A stretch of DNA of 64,000 nucleotides from Hymenochaete sp. R1 (Eukaryota > Basidiomycota > Agaricomycetes > Hymenochaetales > Hymenochaetaceae): contig JAFREE010000033.1 of the NCBI GenBank assembly GCA_019400425.1, positions 1-64,000 on the forward strand, in the 5' to 3' direction. This document shows, piece after piece, positions 46,439 to 61,046 of this stretch (position 1 is its first letter; every line of letters begins with the position of its first letter). Position numbers and translations under genes: made by a program. The notes beneath the pieces are model-generated. The model was not told where the DNA came from, did no database searches, and saw only the letters and a program-made list of their open reading frames with translations.

Positions 46439-49400
46439 TCATAGCTTGAGCTCGGTAAGCACTCTTCGAGCCAGCATTTGGTATTGCCACCCATCACCTC
46501 CGATCCTGCGGAATTGGATTCCATGTAAAGGAAGTATGGGCACCTGCAGGGAGTCGTTAATAAGATGAAAGCCAAAAAATGCAGGAAAGACCAACTTTAA
46601 CGATGTTAATCTCAAAGCGTACACTAAGCCTGTTCGCTCCCATAGCATCGAACAACTCTGGGTTCGCCTCACCAGTCTGTAGCAGGTTGGAACGGAAGGA
46701 GCTCGGTGGGGCCGGTGAAGTTGCACGCTGTGATTGCTGCTGCTGCTGCTGCTGAGCATAATCCCGTGGGATAGGCGGAAGATGCTTTGCTCTTGTCGGC
46801 GTCTCGGGATCAGCATCATCCTCTTGTCCACTTGGTGACATCTCCCCGTTCTGCGTCTGCCCATCTTTGATCGTATGCGTGTTCGAAGAAACATTATTGA
46901 GCGATGAGCTGTTGCTTTTCGACATATCCGTCGTTGCTGAGCTAAGCGTCGAGCTATCTGTTTTCGAACTTTCTAGGACCGACTCTTTATCCTTGTCCCT
47001 ACCCTTACGTGCAAACGACAGCTTCGATGCCTTCTTTGTTAGGGATCGACGCACGCCTTCTTGATTCGTATTATTCAAGCCGGTTGAGCGCCGTGATGCA
47101 TTGATATAATTGTTTTGCACGGAGGTAAGATCAATGGAAGGAGCGTGGACACACTCAAAACCACTCTTCGTCTGGCGGTATTGCACTTGCATCCGTTCCA
47201 ACACACGACAAATGTCAGCTTTGATGACCGATGGTTGCTTTGACGAAGTAGTAGATACGCTGCAAAAGCAAAGATATGTGAGAGGACAAAATCGTGTAAA
47301 TAAATTGGTCTGACTGACCTGAAGAGACCCTTTAAGAACAATGGTTTAAACTCTTTATCTGCACCCTTGTCTTGCTCGTCATCGCTCTTCACGCCTTGGT
47401 CATCCTGATCCATGCCCGTTTCGTTAATTCCCATCTCATCCTCTTCGTCCATCCGCTCGAAGGGCTGGTTGTTCTTTGTTGGTGTTCCAGGCGGTCCGCC
47501 AACACTCGTTGAGGGTCTACGGTGCCTTCCGATGCTACCGCCGGCAGCAGCGAGAAGCGAAGCTCCCGCACTTACTCTTCTCTCATGCCGAGCCGAACGT
47601 CCTGCGGGATCGAGAATGGTTTGAGCACGACGGTGGACAGGGCCGACGGGATGGCTGGTACTATGCGTAATACCGACGTTCTCCTTTGCGTCGGGCGAAC
47701 GGGGCTCTTCTCCACCCGATTTCTCTTGCTCTGTGCCATCGCGGGAAGGCCGTGGTGATAAACCAAGTATGCTTGTGCGCTTGCCACGACGCGACTCATC
47801 ACCACCGCGATGTGCACCAAGAAGGGTTCCGAACTTTCGAACCAAAGTCGCACCTGGCCCATGATCGTTCTCCGTTTCTTGCGTTTTCGGGGTTCCAGCA
47901 TTCTCGGTCTCAGGAAGGTCCTCCTTTTCGCCCATCCTCTCTGCAAAAGACTTAACTTCCGGCCCCGCTGTCGCAGGAGGTTCTCGCTCCCGCGGGGTTA
48001 CTCCCAGAACACCAAGACCCTTGAACATGTGGCCATGACCGGTCGAAGGTCGTACGGACTGACTAAGACTATGGCTTCTCCGATGAGTCATCGCAGGAGG
48101 TGTACGAGGCAAGGCCGTCTTGGCAGGTGTAGGAGGAGCACTTGCAGGAGGCTGAACCGCATCTCCTTCGCCGGCTTCCCCGCGTTTTGGAACAGACAAC
48201 CCGCCAGCATCTCGTGCGCGAGGTTGAGGGGCAAAATTCCCTGCCGTCGGTGAAGGCACTGCCTGCGGAACGTCGTAGGACATGCCTGAGTAATGCGAGC
48301 TTGCCGGTACAGGCAAACGAGGTAATGCCATGTTATAGTCCGCTTTGGCACCGGAGCCTTCGGCTTGAGCCGGCTGAGCCGGCGAGGGCTTGCCATTGAT
48401 AGCAGCGGCAGTCTTGGCTGCAAGTGATGAAGAAGGTTGGCCGTCATCACGACCCATGAGAGACATTTGCGAGCTGGCAAAGTGCCCAGGACCATAGACG
48501 CGCTCTCTTTCCATCTTTTCTCGGGATAGGAAATACATGGAGATTAAAGGGTGATAACCACCCGTTGGGTCCGCGGATTCCCGGTTGAGGTCAGTGAGTG
48601 AGGAATGAGAGAGATGTGAAGATGAAGATGGTGGTGATCGCGGGGTATCGGGGGGTGAAGAACCTGGAGAGAACAATTTCCGTCGGTAGAAATCGAAACC
48701 AGAGAATCTACGATTCTTTTGCTTGGTGGGAGTCGATGGGGTATCGTTTGAGACTCCGCTATCGTAAGACGTGAGTGATGCACTTGACAGCCCACCGTGA
48801 CCATTCCGACCTTGCCGCCTCCGTTCCCAGTTCTGTACTGCCCGACCATATGTGTCACTTTCCAGTACTTCCACGAGCTTCCTTTTGACTTCTTCTTCTG
48901 ATCCAAACTCAAAACCACCCATTCCTTTGATGACTTGATCATCCAGATCCTCTGCTCGCAACGGTTCACGATGAAGCATATGCGGGTCTGGCGGTCCTCC
49001 ATGGCCCCGAGTCATCCAAGGATGAGCAAGGACTTCGGCAAGCGGTGCACGAGCGGCAGGATTCACGACGAGCATCCGGGTCAAGAGGTGTTTGCATTCT
49101 AGGATTGCGATTCAAAGCCAAATCAATGTCGGTTGTCGTGGCAGCGGATCGAATTAAATATGTTCTCACCTGCGCTTAACCAATCTGGGTACTCTACTAA
49201 ACCACGCTTGATTTTCGCGTGCAACGCAGGCATACTCTGGTCATCGAAAGGTACCTTGCCACAGACCAAAACGTACAGCACTACACCAAAACTCCATACG
49301 TCAACCTCCGGACCGGTATAGACCTTGGCATTTAGGAGCTCCGGCGCTGCGAAATATAACGAGCCGCAGAATGTTGCCAGGTGTGTAGCAGGATTATACA

Positions 49401-50211
49401 GGTTTGATAAGCCGAAATCGATTATTTTAATGTTTCCCGTTTGCGAAATGAGAATATTTTCTATTTTGAGATCGCGGTGCACCACATTATTCCGATGGCA
49501 GTATTCTAGTGCACTGCCGATTTGTCTCGAGAACTTGCGGGCGACGCGCTCACGCAAGCGGCCGTGACTGATAATGTAGTCGAGCATCTGTCCTCCGTTG
49601 ACATACTCCGTCACCATGTAATAGTGGTTCGTATGAGTAATCAGCTCGCGCATACCACAGATGTATGGATGATGCAGAAGCATCTGCAATGCAGCCTCTC
49701 GCATGATTCGGATCTCCTTCGACGCATCCTTCGACGCCTGCTTTGCTGCTGCCTCAGGAGTTTGAGGGGTATTATTTGAACTCGAGCTGACGTTGGCCCT
49801 TGGCAAAATCTTGATGGCCAGCTGCGAGGTGTGGAGGGAGCTAATTTAGTCTCGAGCCTTTGCATCCACATCCCGGAATTCGCTTACCTTCTCCCCAGTA
49901 AGGTTGTGATATGCAAGCTTGACCTTTCCCATGCTCCCTGCACCGAGTGTCTTCCCGAGTGTGTAGTCACCGAGCACACGATTGGTGCTTCGAGGTTTTT
50001 GGCGACTACTCGCATTCGCACCAGTACCGTTGGGCGCTTCTGCTTTTGGTGTCGAAGCTTCGCTACTGGCTCCAGCGCCAACGGCGGGGGCTGTATATTG
50101 TTGTGGAGCCATAGGCATTGAAACTGGACGAGGACGAGTACCGTTTACAGACTGCTGGCGCGGCGTTGCGGTCGCATGGGAAGATGGTGGACGTTCGGCA
50201 AGAACTGGCAT
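46439..50211 (-). CDS. KIN1/Par-1 type Ser/Thr kinase with KA1 domain, 5 exons
   Basis: Polarity and exocytosis kinase of the MARK/Kin1 group. Exons 50211-49888, 49821-49170, 49098-47319, 47259-46596 and 46543-46439 give 1174 aa. Kinase motifs: glycine loop [15 protein letters not shown] lysine in [33 protein letters not shown]-loop [17 protein letters not shown] long disordered linker rich in Ser, Pro and Arg contains repeated RR-x-S sites and a QQQQQQQ tract near 46730-46755. The C-terminus is a KA1 lipid-binding/autoinhibitory domain: [11 protein letters not shown], then, across the last intron, [21 protein letters not shown] 45-residue insert ([18 protein letters not shown]) lies within the kinase N-lobe, as in other fungal Kin1 proteins. 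Confidence 0.95.
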
Positions 50212-51107
50212 GATGGCGAAGACGACAGGTTGACCTCAGCGTCGAACGATGATGATGATGGCTGGTGTGAGGCCGCCGGTGCTGTCGTGTTGAGCACGAC
50301 GCCTCGGGGTATGGATGGAGGAGGTAACGAACGATGGAGGGAGGTGATGTCGAGGAGTCGAGCTGCTGAGAGCGGCGGCGTCGAGAGAGCGTTGGGGGTC
50401 GTGACCGTGAGACAATCTGCGGATTACTTCATCGCCGGTCTTTCCTCGCACCTTCTTTTCTTCATGAAATTGAAATTTAAAATTAAATTGATACTTTTCG
50501 TGACTTTCAATGTCCCGAGGACTTCCCCAAATAAATAGGACCAAGGACCCTAGTTTGAAGAAGTCGATACGCTAAGTCTTCCACAGTGAATTCCAGAATT
50601 GAACCAGGCCCCAGCTTAAAGCCATTGGGCTTGCCTAATTCCATTTTTGCGTCAACGTCAGCGCGCACTGCGGTGCACTGGCACTAGGATATTATATATG
50701 ACGGCTGTGCAACACTACAGAATTTCGAATGCTCATATGTGCAACTGGCAGGACATCATTAATATCTAATGCATAATTACTAAAACGAATCGCAGTCGCA
50801 CAAAGATGTATATAAAGCGTCATGACTACTAACGAAGAAATAAATGAACCAATTATATTATAACAAGGCGAAAGAGGAAGCATTGTGGAATAACATGAAC
50901 ACATTAAAGAGGTCGATTGCATGTGAGAACTTCCAAGTCTCGTAAATTGTACAATGGTGGATTGAATTTGAGTCCGCAGAGAGAATGAACAAACAAGTAA
51001 AAGAAATAATGAAAGGCATGGTACAAAGCAAAATTCCTTCGCACATGTACGGAGTAAGGAAATAGTGATTTGACAAATAATAAACAAACGGGCCATGAAA
51101 AAAAGCA
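50212..51107. other. Intergenic region upstream of KIN1 and downstream of the HMG-box gene
   Basis: The left third is the KIN1 5' region. The remainder is AT-rich and probably 3' UTR of the HMG-box gene. Open frames are short and overlapping. Confidence 0.4.
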
Positions 51108-52399
51108 TCAGGCACCACAAGGAAGCTGGTTGTAGCTGGAACTCGAGTCACTCTTGCGAACACTAGCCGCGCGTTCACAAGACCCCTGCTTGAGCGGAAA
51201 GGCGGATTGAGACCGTTGCTGAACGTGATGTGCATTTCTGGGACGCCGTGGGTTGTCAAGGGACTTCCGATAGTCCTTCTGAGGTCCCTGCATTGAAAGA
51301 GGAAAAGACGGAGGCGAATACGATGTTGGGGAGTATAGGTGCGTGTCTCTGGCTGTAGGATTATGCTGAGACTGGATGTGTAGGCAGGGCTTCTCGGGAA
51401 CAATCAGGGCACCTGGGAAGGCTCCTAAAGGCTTAAAGGGATGTTGAAGTGGGGGAGAATGGGAAGGGAACGACGAAACGGGCGGGAGCGTGACGGTGCG
51501 CGACGAGCCCGTAGGTGAGCTGGAGGACACTGAGGATGATGATGGCGGGCTGAACTATATATAGACGGCACTTTATCAATAAACAAAATCTCAATAGAGT
51601 AATATAATCCAATTACCTCGCATGAAGACAAGTCGGACGGAGAAAGAAGCGAGTCGAAACTCGGGACCTCGACGGGGAGTGAGTCAAGCGCATTTGGTAC
51701 GGTGACCCTCGCAAATGAGGAGCATTCAATCTGTGGCGGCAGTTCGATAACGAAGTCATCTGAGACCATCGCGCTTTTGCTCTTATCAAGGCCACCCATG
51801 GCTCGTTTGAGGTCATCGCCTTCCGTTCCTTTGACGAGCAAGCCTGCGACCTCCGTACACCACTGGCTAGCAGCGTGCATCTCCTCCTCTCCGCGCCCTT
51901 TCCTGACTCGCCGCCTATTCTTAAGGGAATAGGGGTCGGTAGGATGGTACTGGTACCCAGGATACTTCTCTGCGTGCCGGGTCTTCTCTTCTTCTGCTCG
52001 GGCGAACCAGTGCTGTTTCTCTGCTGGAGACATGCGTTTCCAGACGCCTCCTGCGATCCGCGAGAGATTCTGCGAGTGGGCTTCAAACGTAGAGGGTATG
52101 AGCCCTTTGGCAACGAACTCGGTGCGAAAGATGATAAAAGCATTGCGCGGTCGAGGAATGTGTCCATCTTCACGTTTACGTGCATGAGACTTAGCTGCCT
52201 TGATCTGGGCTGCCGTTCTATCGATCTCCGTGCTAAAGCTCCCAAACTTTGCTTTGGGCTTGCAGGGCGCCGGTGTCGAAGACGATGATGAAGGCGGGTC
52301 TAGAGAATGATTAGTCTTCTAACAGCTGCATTTGAACGGCGACGAACCTTTGTTGCGGTTGTTAGGAATCTTTGCTGCGAGGGCTCGCACTACGGGCAT
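51108..52399 (-). CDS. HMG-box transcription factor, MATA_HMG type, 3 exons
   Basis: Exons 52399-52348, 52299-51617 and 51554-51108 give 393 aa. The HMG box spans about residues 66-137: IPRPRNAFIIFRTEFVAKG, HSQNLSRIAGGVWKRMSPAE and YPGYQYHPTDP. The RPxNAF start and the KYPxYxYxP end are the signature of sequence-specific single-HMG regulators, the group of Ste11, Prf1 and mating-type HMG proteins. A bipartite basic segment (KNRRRVRKGRG) follows and may be a nuclear signal. The C-terminal half is Ser/Pro-rich (SPPSSSSVSSSSPTGSS), typical of an activation or phosphorylation region. No homeodomain or pheromone-receptor gene is nearby, so nothing suggests that this is the mating-type locus. Confidence 0.88.
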
Positions 52400-53145
52400 A
52401 TCGATGCAGTGTATCAGTCGGATTAAGCAGTCGTTAGTGGGGGAGAGACAGCTGCTTTCAGAATACAGTATTAACAAGTTATATATACAGAGCGGAGATC
52501 TATCGACCAGCTCGTTGGTGCAGGTATGAGAAAGCGAGAGCTTCGATGAGCTGCACGTTTAATTTGTCCATTGAGAGAAGGGTCCATCATTGTATATAGA
52601 GTGAAGAAGGGAGAGAGCCGTGTGGCCTGGGCGTTGGAGGTCCGCCAGGCCAGTACAAAGCGAGGTTTTCCAAATCCGGTCTAGGGGTCGACCTACTCCC
52701 CCGCGACGCGATAGCGATCAAGAACAATGGCAAACAAAAGGGCAACGGGGACCTCGCTGTGCTCGCGGACAACGCGTTTTCACTCTTTGGACAAGTATCA
52801 TGAGATGAGATCGATCTACGGTGCTAGGCTGCTAGCAGACCACTCATTTGGCTGAGTTGCCTCCGTCGGCTTTCCCACTTGTTACAGGCGAAAAAATGAA
52901 CCGAAGTGAGGAGTTGAAAGGCGGACGCTAAGACAAGGTTGCCTTTCTTTCCTTCGTCTTTCAACGGCACTGTCGCAAATCTTGCTGGATTCAAGATTGA
53001 GGATCGAAGTGAACGGCCGTCCGGCGTAGAAGGGGAAATAACGTTTGCTCCCGTCTTTTACCCAAATAAGAGGTGACACTGAGGTGACGTCCTGTTCATT
53101 TTTCACTAGTTAGGCCCAGCGCTACTGCGATGGACCGCCCATTGT
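52400..53145. other. Intergenic region between the HMG-box and ATL genes
   Basis: About 750 bp. The left half is the HMG-box gene upstream region, and the right half is the ATL 3' flank. No supported gene or element. Confidence 0.4.
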
Positions 53146-53792
53146 TTAATTCTGATCATTTCCAGGAACATCGGTGTGACCAGGATCTTCTTCATCAATA
53201 AGGTGCTCTTCCAGCTGCATTGGCTGCGCAATTTCCTGATGGCCATCTGCTAGGTCGACGATGACTTGCTCCGGAAACCAGCCGACCTCGGACCACCTTA
53301 CGGCAAAGACGCCCGGTTGAGTCTCGCGCACTTCCACTCCTTCCAAAAGCAGAGCGTCGCGCTGAACCTGAGCGCCAGCCGTCCCCGGTCCTCTGGATGC
53401 AATCTTGCCAGATTTGGATATAACTCGTTGCCACGGAATGTCTGAGCCAGCATCCAGAAATTTTAGTGCTGGTGAAGAAAGAAAGAAAAGAGGTTAAGAG
53501 GGTCCTATTGGTACAGCTTGGACCAATGTTGAAGACGTACCTTGACCAACATGCCGAGAATGTCGGGGCATCCCAATCAGCTTTGCGACATGTCTCGTTT
53601 ACCAATGAACCGATCTCATTAAAGAACAGGCAGCTCAGCGGGGCCGTAGACTCACCCATAACTGGTGACTCTTCCAAACGGTATTTGCCTCACAACGGAA
53701 TACACCTGGATCAAAGCGGGATTTAGATAATCGGTACCAAAAAGATGCGATTGGCCTGCGCTCACTGCTGCATGGAATTCTGCACCGACCAT
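53146..53792 (-). CDS. Alkyltransferase-like DNA repair protein (ATL), 4 exons
   Basis: Binds O6-alkylguanine in DNA, flips it and hands the lesion to nucleotide excision repair; it has no transferase activity of its own (family knowledge, fission yeast Atl1). Exons 53792-53766, 53705-53656, 53593-53541 and 53468-53146 give 150 aa. The wing/helix segments QIPFGRVTSYGHVAKLIGMP, SRHVGQALKF and GIASRGPGTAG-like KIASRGPGTAG match the MGMT DNA-binding domain. The MGMT active-site PCHRV is replaced by IPWQRVISKSG, with Trp in place of the acceptor Cys, which defines ATLs. The first exon encodes only nine residues. The acidic C-terminal 40 residues (EEHLIDEEDPGH) extend beyond the core. All phases close. 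Confidence 0.88.
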
Positions 53793-54000
53793 GCTTTCAG
53801 AGTGACGGTGGTGGAGGGGAGAAAGAAAGAGTGGACGGAATCAATTTCAACTGAGCCTTCGACATTTCTGGTTTCCGTTGTAGGTCCATGCTTACTACAT
53901 TCGGAGGCTCAAGAATAACTCTTTGATTGCTAGACATACAAACGACATACACGACTACAATTTTATTCGAACAACCGGAATAAACAGCATCTGAAATTTA

Positions 54001-56511
<2,511 letters not shown>

Positions 56512-57003
56512 GTTATAAACCTAAAATGCAAACTTTATTTGAAATCGAATTCGTGTGAGCACTTCCAAGAACGTACGAAGATAAAGATATGACGACGGGA
56601 AGGGAAAGAACGAAACACTCTCGCGCTGAGAGAAACGAGTCATAGCGGGCAGGAAGTTTTTTCTTCACGCATGATATCTATCTTATCTATCTTATCGCAT
56701 CGCTTATCTAGCCACGTGCCCATTCCCACGGCTTATTTCGCAAAAACAAAAACCAGCATCGTTCGGACCAACTTGAAGGCAACCATCATCAGCTCTTTTA
56801 TTCATCTCTTTTATGTAGGTTATTCTTGGGACTCGTCATCTCTTAGAGTATGACCATTAAAAGGCTGATGGGACGTAGAATACGTTCGAAAGAAAGGCAG
56901 TGTGAAGAAGCAGGTGTGTTCTACTTGCCTCTTGATTGGTATGCGGCTCGCTTATGTCCGATATCATGGCGATAAACTGTCATACTTTATACCTTCAGAA
57001 GTA
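56512..57003. other. Intergenic region between SPE3-LYS9 and the methyltransferase
   Basis: About 490 bp. It holds the upstream region of SPE3-LYS9 (56520-56700, with a TATCTATCTTATCTATC repeat near 56680) and the 3' flank of the methyltransferase gene. No gene is seen. Confidence 0.4.
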
Positions 57004-59636
57004 CTACTCTCCAGAAGATATGCTCATGTTCTCCGTCCCAAAAGAGCGTCCTGCGCTACCCATCGACTCCGTATCCAGCACCATTTCCCCGGACCCAGGA
57101 TCCGCCTTCCAAATAACGGGAATAGCACGTCTTCGACTCGTTGGAGAAGTTCGCGTCTGGTCATTATTGGCGCTACTCGTATTATAATTTCTTTCCGATG
57201 TGCTTGGAGCTGTCCGAAGACCCCCGCCTCCAACGGTACGTGTTATCTCTTCCATAAACTCTGTATGGGGGACCGATGAGGGGAACGTCGAAGATGAAGT
57301 TGAAGCGACGCCTGATCCAGGAAACGATATGGCACTTGCACCAACGACAAATTTGGGAGCAGCCGGGCTGTGCTTTCGCCTAGCCCAGCAATGGTGGTAG
57401 CGCAGATACATGTGATGCCTCATCTCGTCCATTTCTAGTTTTTGATTTAATTTTATATTTGAATGAGGAAAAGAAAGTGTTTGTTTTCATGAGACGTTCC
57501 CTTATTCTAATTCGGGAGAGTGAAGGCAGCTGGAGAATAGAGACTAACCTTGGTGTGCTTCTTGAACCCACCGTTCGACGACTTCTGGAACATACCCGTT
57601 CGCGAGGAACACAGGTACGAGAGATCGGGCGAACTCCTTCAAATCCCGAAGTCATAGCAGGTGCGTAGGGAGTGACTGGAGTGACTCAGAAAGACAAGTG
57701 TACAACGCACCTTGATATTCTGACGCATCAGAGTACCCAATATCTCCTTCGTTTGTGAGTCTTCCGCTGTAGTGCCTGAAAATTGGAATTTGGCGCAGGC
57801 GAGCGGCGATGATTCACGGAATGGCTTACCCTGCAGCCATGGTCCTATTGGTATCCATTTCGTATCGTTTTTCACGTCCGTAAGTAAATTGCACTCGCTC
57901 ATCCATCTTTCCAGCATTATTCCTGCATCGACTTGACTTCCTCTCAATTTCATGATATTGTAGGCCTCTTTCACGGACACTAAGCACTTCTAGTCGCTCG
58001 GAGGACTCGACGGTACACACCAAAGCATAGGCGAGCCGTCCACGAACTCTGCGGATCACCGTCCCCAAAGGCGGGTTCTTGCGGTTCTCCGTTCTCGTTC
58101 ATAAGCTGGAAGTTCCCCTCGATGATGATGACAATCCCTCCTGGCTTCAGACATTGAGCTGTCTCATTGACAAGCCAGTTGAAGTCCTTCACCTAACAAG
58201 CACCTTGAACGTTAGTGAGTTGGATATAAGGAAGGCGGCATTGACAAACCCCGTTAGCCACTGCACGAGAGTGTACGACGTCGAATGCACTGTGATAGTG
58301 CTCGAGCCCCAGAGTGAACTAGCGCCCGACAAGACCGGCTCAGCCCCGTTTATTCGGAGAGAAGTCACAACATTAAGTCATCACTAACATCATCGAACTC
58401 AAATCTGATCCAAAATCCACGAATCAGCTCTTTCGTTCCTCTTCTCTTGCCGGGGTTGGAAACAGCGACAAGGCTGGCGAAAACAAGTTGCCGTAAGAAA
58501 CTCACCGGCAATTTGGTGGTGGGGGCCTAAACCAAACGGGTAGCAAAGACAATAGCCCATTTGGGAATTTAAGGGTGTGATAAGGATTCATCTCGACGAC
58601 GGAATACAAACGAAAGGCACAATACCGCGAAGTCGATGGCGCCAGATCAACGCCTACCACTTGTGCATGTGGAAAGTTCTGCGCCATGCTCGTCGCCCTT
58701 CCAACGGCACAACGTAAAGGATGGAATAAGTGCATAGCATGAACGTATCTGAGTATCCCAAATTGATCAAATTCTGTTTCTCGTAAAACTCACCATATTC
58801 CACCGCCGCATCCTGGAATTGGGCGCCATTTAAATACTACAGGTTTGGGGGCAAGTGGCGAAACGACGATCGAGCGAAAGTGCGTACCGAGGTCTAAAAT
58901 TGCTTTTGATTCCCCTTCAGACTGAGCGAGGATCTTTTCGACTTCTTCTACGGCAATGCAAAGGTTGCCCACGGATAAGAGGTGAACCAGATGTTGTTTG
59001 TCCCTAGATCAAGATTCCGGCAAGCGGTATGCGAGTGGCAGCAAAACGCCGTTGACCAAGAGGTACAGAGAAATAAAGAAAATTGCGCTTACAACCTCGA
59101 ATGTTCATACTCATCTATTTGAACACAGAGTTAGCGCCTAGCTACTATTCGAATAAAGACCAATCAAATTTCAAAATGGAAGAGAGGAGGAGTGAAGTGG
59201 CCAATAGTAACAAATATGACCAAATACACGCACCCGCCGGAAGCAGATAGAGATCGTTCTGTGCGTTGAGCGTTCTTCCTCCGACCTCGCGTAGCATCCT
59301 CCGTCCATCGACCGAAGAATGATACGAGTATACAGAAGGCGCCGACTCCGCTCCGCTAGAGATGATGGTAGTAGCACGAGTACTTGTCCCTCCGTCGCCA
59401 TCTTGCAAGCTTTGATCACCATACTCCGCCCCATCGCAGAATTGGTCTCGAACCCACCCAGGGCCAGCCTCGCCGCTTACGCCAACCCATCGGTCTCGAA
59501 ATTGGAGCTCTGGGTCCATGTATTCGACGGAAGCATGGTCATCACGGCCGACAGGCCGACGACTATGGGAGGTTAGTTGACCAGTAGTATGACGGATATC
59601 GGTACTGATATCGTTATCGTCCATGTCAATATCCAT
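57004..59636 (-). CDS. SAM-dependent methyltransferase (UMTA/LaeA-like fold), 13 exons
   Basis: Exons 59636-59234, 59114-59093, 59003-58888, 58812-58794, 58697-58626, 58526-58506, 58404-58389, 58318-58250, 58192-58021, 57967-57830, 57775-57711, 57636-57549 and 57434-57004 close in phase to 543 aa. A disordered acidic N-terminus precedes the SAM-binding motif I, assembled from three exons as LDLGCGGGIWATSMAQNFPH, then motif II QVVGVDLAPS. Later motifs are GLEHYHSAFDVVHSRAVANG and LKPGGIVIIIEGNFQ. The C-terminal 110 residues are Ser/Pro-rich. This is the methyltransferase-domain type abundant in Agaricomycetes and distantly like LaeA; no substrate is known. Five exons are 16-22 or 65-72 nt. Single-frame reading would miss the gene entirely. 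Confidence 0.82.
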
Positions 59637-59976
59637 CTTTGTCTGTTCGTACTGTATGAACAAATTTCGAGGCTCTAATCTGATTGGTGGGCTGGGTTCG
59701 GACCTACAGCAAATTGGTTGCGTAGCTTGCAAGAAGCGCAGGGCCGATATTGTAACGTAAGGGGGCTACTACTTCCTTTGCGCTCTCGCAACACAGCAGT
59801 TGGACAAGGTTCCAAGTTACGAAAGGAGAAATGTAGCAAGGTGACGAGGATGGCCTAAGGAAGGTCACCGGTGGGGACGTCCTAATCTTTTCTTCTCATG
59901 AGATCTCACTATAAAAAGGTTTGAAGTGCGCCTACAATTTTCTTCTTGATGCAGTCTTCGATGGAGCGCGCCGCGG
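59637..59976. other. Intergenic region upstream of the methyltransferase
   Basis: 340 bp between the methyltransferase start and the stop of the small unknown gene. It probably holds the methyltransferase promoter. Nothing further is seen. Confidence 0.4.
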
Positions 59977-60442
59977 CTATGAATGCAAGTCCGGGAAGGG
60001 GGAGGTCTTTGAAATAGAGGACTGAAGACCACTGGCACTTACCAGTGCAGTATTTGACTGATATTGAAGAGCTTGAAGTGCATCCGGCGCATCCCCACAC
60101 AAGTCCGCACAAAGGTCCGTGTTATAATCCGAATAAGTAAGCAAGCGCTGAAAGAATTCAATTCAAGTTGATGTTGAAAGCATACATCGAAGGATTACAT
60201 ACCAATGGTTTCTGTGGCTCCGAGGACCGGAGACAAGACGCGAACAGGGCGGGGCAACGGCGGACTACATGTACAGTATGTAGCAGCAGAGTGGGAACGA
60301 CCGGACTTAAGCTTGTCAGCGGGCTGAGGTCGCTTTCAAGAAGTTCAAGTTTCTCTTGGACTGGCGATCTCGAACCTTCTACCAGAGCATCAAGATAAAT
60401 AAAGGAACCTGAACATCTACTGTCGCTAAGCAAACGCCACAT
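59977..60442 (-). CDS. Possible small gene, unknown product, 2 exons
   Basis: Exon 60442-60203 starts MWRLLSDSRCSGSFIYLDAL and ends at a TTG|GTATGT donor in phase 0. After a 55-bp intron, exon 60147-59977 opens RLLTYSDYNTDLCADLCGDA and runs to a stop, giving 136 aa. The first exon is Leu/Ser-rich with a hydrophobic helix-like part (PTLLLHTVHVVRRCP). No family is recognised. Support is limited to the clean intron and the long open first exon. It could be the 3' part of a larger gene or non-coding. Confidence 0.35.
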
Positions 60443-61046
60443 TGACTATCTGAGTCAGATGTACAGAAATGATGTTGATCAGAGGAAAGGAGAGGTATAA
60501 TTGTGTCAATGAGAGATGCACGATAGTATTGGCAGGAACTTAGGCTCGACGCGGACCCTCGGACGGACCATCAATGCGTACATTGTACAAGTTCGCATCT
60601 ATGCAGTCATCCCTCCAACCCACCTATACCGATGATCGTCTCTGATCAACTTATAGGTTAGTCTATCTCGCTCAGAAAAAAGAAAGAAAGAAGAGGGATA
60701 CAGATAACTGGGAAAAGCAAGAGAAAGCTATGTACAAAACAGCATGAGAGATACTTGCAAGCAATAATTTTTTTTTCTTCGGATAATTTTAAGACAGAAA
60801 AAAAGAGAAAAATTGTTGGTCGAAACTCAATCATGCGAAGCACTCGAAAGCAGAGGGGAAGCGGCAGTCACGGTATGATGGATCCTGAGTGAGAAAGAAA
60901 CAACAAACATTCTGGTGAGTCTAAGTTACACTATGTGCAATTTTTATTCTGAGGCTTTCTTCCCGATGTCAAGATACGCCGTCAACCAAACATGACTCCG
61001 ACAACAAACTCTACCCCCGACTCACATATACTCAACCCCAGACTTA
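60443..61046. other. Intergenic region downstream of xylulokinase
   Basis: About 600 bp, AT-rich with several A and T runs (60670-60800). It likely holds the xylulokinase 3' UTR and the upstream region of the small unknown gene. Confidence 0.4.

Noticed and set aside
51108..52399. HMG-box gene as part of a mating-type locus
   Set aside because: No homeodomain pair, pheromone receptor or pheromone precursor gene is present in the window, and basidiomycete mating loci are normally defined by those.
60007..60042. 36-bp GTAAGT...AAAG intron in the small unknown gene
   Set aside because: Too short for a spliceosomal intron, and its length is a multiple of three with an open frame, so it was read as coding.
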